6,773 bases of DNA from an uncultured Ruminococcus sp. (GTDB taxonomy: Bacteria > Bacillota > Clostridia > Oscillospirales > Acutalibacteraceae). Shown one piece after another: positions 5,257 to 6,773 of the stretch. Each line of letters begins with the position of its first letter. Position 1 is the first letter of the stretch. Location of the stretch: the NCBI GenBank assembly GCA_902773035.1, contig CACYDB010000219.1:1-6773 (forward strand), read 5' to 3'. A program made the position numbers and the translations under genes. Below the pieces are notes generated by a model that saw only the letters and a list, made by a program, of their open reading frames with translations, was not told where the DNA came from and ran no database searches.

Positions 5257-6773
5257 ATGAAAAATTTTGGGGAAATCTTCGGAAAATACATAGATACTCA
5301 AAAATTAAATAAAGATATCCTTGAAAGTGAAATTGCTCATATAGCTCTCAACAAAGAGCTTCGCACGTTTTATATAGAGATAAATCCCTCGAAGCTTGTT
5401 TCGAGAAAAGATATTGTATACGCTGAAAACGCGCTCAAAAATTGTGAGCTTGAGCTCAATAAGGTCGTTATTGAGCCGCGATTTGTCAACGTGCCGTTTT
5501 CGGTTGAGTATTTTCAGGAGCTTGTTGAGGAGATGAAGGTGAGTATTCCTCGAATCAACGGCACCTTTAAGGACTGCGAAGTCATTCTTGACGGCGATAG
5601 TCTTATAATTTCTCTCAAAAACGGGGGAAAGGCGCTTCTCGACAGCATTGAATTTGAGAACCGTCTTTCCGAATTGATAAGGAAAAGATTCGGCGCGTTT
5701 CTTAATATCAGATACAACGGAGTTACCGAAGTCCACGCAGATAACGAGGAGTATATAGAAGCTCAGATCAATACCGAAAAACAGCTTCACCGTGAAAACC
5801 TGGAGAAAATCGCGGAGATGTTTGAAACTGAGGAGAGCTCAGCTAAGGACTCGGCTAAGGATAGAGCTGAAAGCGTTTCAGAGGAGATCGAAATACGCGA
5901 GGGTAAATTCCTCACTCCTCAGATCATCACGCGTTCAATACGTCCTCTTTACGGCAGAATGATAAAGAGTAAGCTTATTCCTATCAGCAAAATTGAGTAT
6001 GATACGGGTAAGGCTGCCGTTTGGGGCGATGTTTTTGAGCTTGAAAAGAAAGTTACCAAGTCGGGCGATAAGAATATTTTCACCTTCGATATCACCGACT
6101 ACACGGGCTCCGTTACCGTTAAGGTTTTCGGCCCCATTAAAATGACAGCCGTTTGCGATCAGATCAAGAAGGGTATGACCATTGTCGTTAACGGTGACGT
6201 AGAGTATGACCGCTTTGCGGGCGGACTTGTGCTCAACGCCAGAAGCATCGGCACGGCTTCAAAGGTAAAGGTTGTTGATAACGCTCCCAAGAAGCGCGTA
6301 GAGCTTCACCTTCATACAAATATGTCGCAGATGGACGCTATCACTCCCGCGGGCAAGCTTATTCAGCGCGCGGCTGATTGGGGCCATAAGGCTATCGCGA
6401 TTACCGATCACGGCGTTGCTCAGGCTTTCCCTGAGGCTATGAACGCTTCAAGGAAGATCAACAAGGACGGGGAGAAGGTCAAGGTTATCTACGGTACGGA
6501 GGCGTATTTTATTGACGACCTCGTAGAGTCTGTCGCAGGCTCGCAGAATGAGAGTCTTGACGGTACCTTTATCTGCTTTGATATTGAGACTACGGGACTT
6601 TCCGCAAGAAAGGATAAGATCACCGAAATCGGCGCGGTCAAGGTAGAAAACGGCAGGGTAGTCGATACATTCTCTACCTTCGCCAATCCCGAAATGCCTA
6701 TTCCCGCGAAAATCACTCAGCTTACGGGTATTACCGACGCTATGGTAAAGGACGCTCCGTCGCAGAGTGAAGC
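5257..6773 (+). CDS. polC: DNA polymerase III PolC-type alpha subunit, N-terminal part (partial)
   Basis: The replicative DNA polymerase of Bacillota, combining polymerase and proofreading exonuclease in one chain. The frame is open from 5257 to the window edge, giving 505 residues of about 1,400 expected; the polymerase core lies outside. Residues 1 to about 185 form the poorly conserved N-terminal region. A charged linker follows (about 189-215, with a repeated SAKD), then an OB-fold nucleic-acid-binding domain (about 240-335, including FDITDYTGSVTVKVFG at 277-292). The PHP domain opens with VELHLHTNMSQMDA (348-361; His351, His353), ITDHG (382-386) and GTEAYF (413-418). The DEDD exonuclease then begins inside it: FDIETTGLSARKDKITEIGA from 441, with Asp442 and Glu444 as the first two metal ligands, and LTGITDAMVKDAP at 489-501. 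This nesting distinguishes PolC from DnaE. It follows ispG by 18 bases. Confidence 0.97.
   Translation, partial: MKNFGEIFGKYIDTQKLNKDILESEIAHIALNKELRTFYIEINPSKLVSRKDIVYAENALKNCELELNKVVIEPRFVNVPFSVEYFQELVEEMKVSIPRINGTFKDCEVILDGDSLIISLKNGGKALLDSIEFENRLSELIRKRFGAFLNIRYNGVTEVHADNEEYIEAQINTEKQLHRENLEKIAEMFETEESSAKDSAKDRAESVSEEIEIREGKFLTPQIITRSIRPLYGRMIKSKLIPISKIEYDTGKAAVWGDVFELEKKVTKSGDKNIFTFDITDYTGSVTVKVFGPIKMTAVCDQIKKGMTIVVNGDVEYDRFAGGLVLNARSIGTASKVKVVDNAPKKRVELHLHTNMSQMDAITPAGKLIQRAADWGHKAIAITDHGVAQAFPEAMNASRKINKDGEKVKVIYGTEAYFIDDLVESVAGSQNESLDGTFICFDIETTGLSARKDKITEIGAVKVENGRVVDTFSTFANPEMPIPAKITQLTGITDAMVKDAPSQSE

Noticed and set aside
5305..5790. A 161-codon open frame on the minus strand within the N-terminal part of polC
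   Set aside because: The plus strand carries an uninterrupted PolC frame from 5257 to the window end with a good ribosome binding site. The antisense frame has no recognisable motif.
1..6773. A novel defence, mobile or biosynthetic system hidden in the window
   Set aside because: Every gene belongs to a well-known core family in a known order. There are no direct or inverted repeats of note, no integrase or transposase, no composition break and no unexplained gap above 18 bases.

Overview
The window is a dense block of housekeeping genes, all on the + strand. It runs from the tail of frr (ribosome recycling factor) through uppS, cdsA, dxr, rseP and ispG into the first third of polC, which leaves the window still open. 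The six junctions are 1, 9, 12, 18, 2 and 18 bases long. No terminator separates any of them, so the simplest reading is one polycistronic unit. No stretch above 18 bases lacks a gene, and I see no RNA gene, mobile element, CRISPR array, riboswitch or long repeat.

The organism is very probably a member of Bacillota, most likely an anaerobic Clostridia-type bacterium. The replicative polymerase is of the PolC type, with an OB fold followed by a PHP domain and a DEDD exonuclease nested in it, which is typical of Bacillota and a few relatives. The order frr-uppS-cdsA-dxr-rseP-ispG-polC is, from memory, the clostridial version of this cluster; Bacillus has proS where ispG sits here. Base composition looks intermediate, and Ruminococcus or Oscillospiraceae relatives are a reasonable but unproven guess.

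Region by region: bases 1-66 hold the end of frr. Bases 68-1645 hold two enzymes of envelope lipid supply, UppS (C55 isoprenoid diphosphate) and CdsA (CDP-diacylglycerol). Bases 1658-2803 hold Dxr, the first committed MEP-pathway enzyme. Bases 2822-4189 hold the intramembrane site-2 protease RseP, and 4192-5238 hold IspG, a late MEP iron-sulfur enzyme. From 5257 onward is polC.

Functionally, Dxr and IspG help make the C5 isoprenoid units that UppS polymerises into the undecaprenyl carrier for peptidoglycan. CdsA supplies phospholipid precursors, RseP works in membrane-linked proteolysis, and frr and polC tie the unit to translation and DNA replication.

I found no sign of a new biological system. 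The best lead is in RseP: its single PDZ domain seems to be interrupted by about 95 extra residues, and its metalloprotease motif is HEGGH, with an unusual glycine at the third position. The other observations are minor: a start signal built into the previous gene's last codons, a hairpin at the end of uppS, a promoter-like sequence at the end of dxr, and a short tandem duplication in polC.
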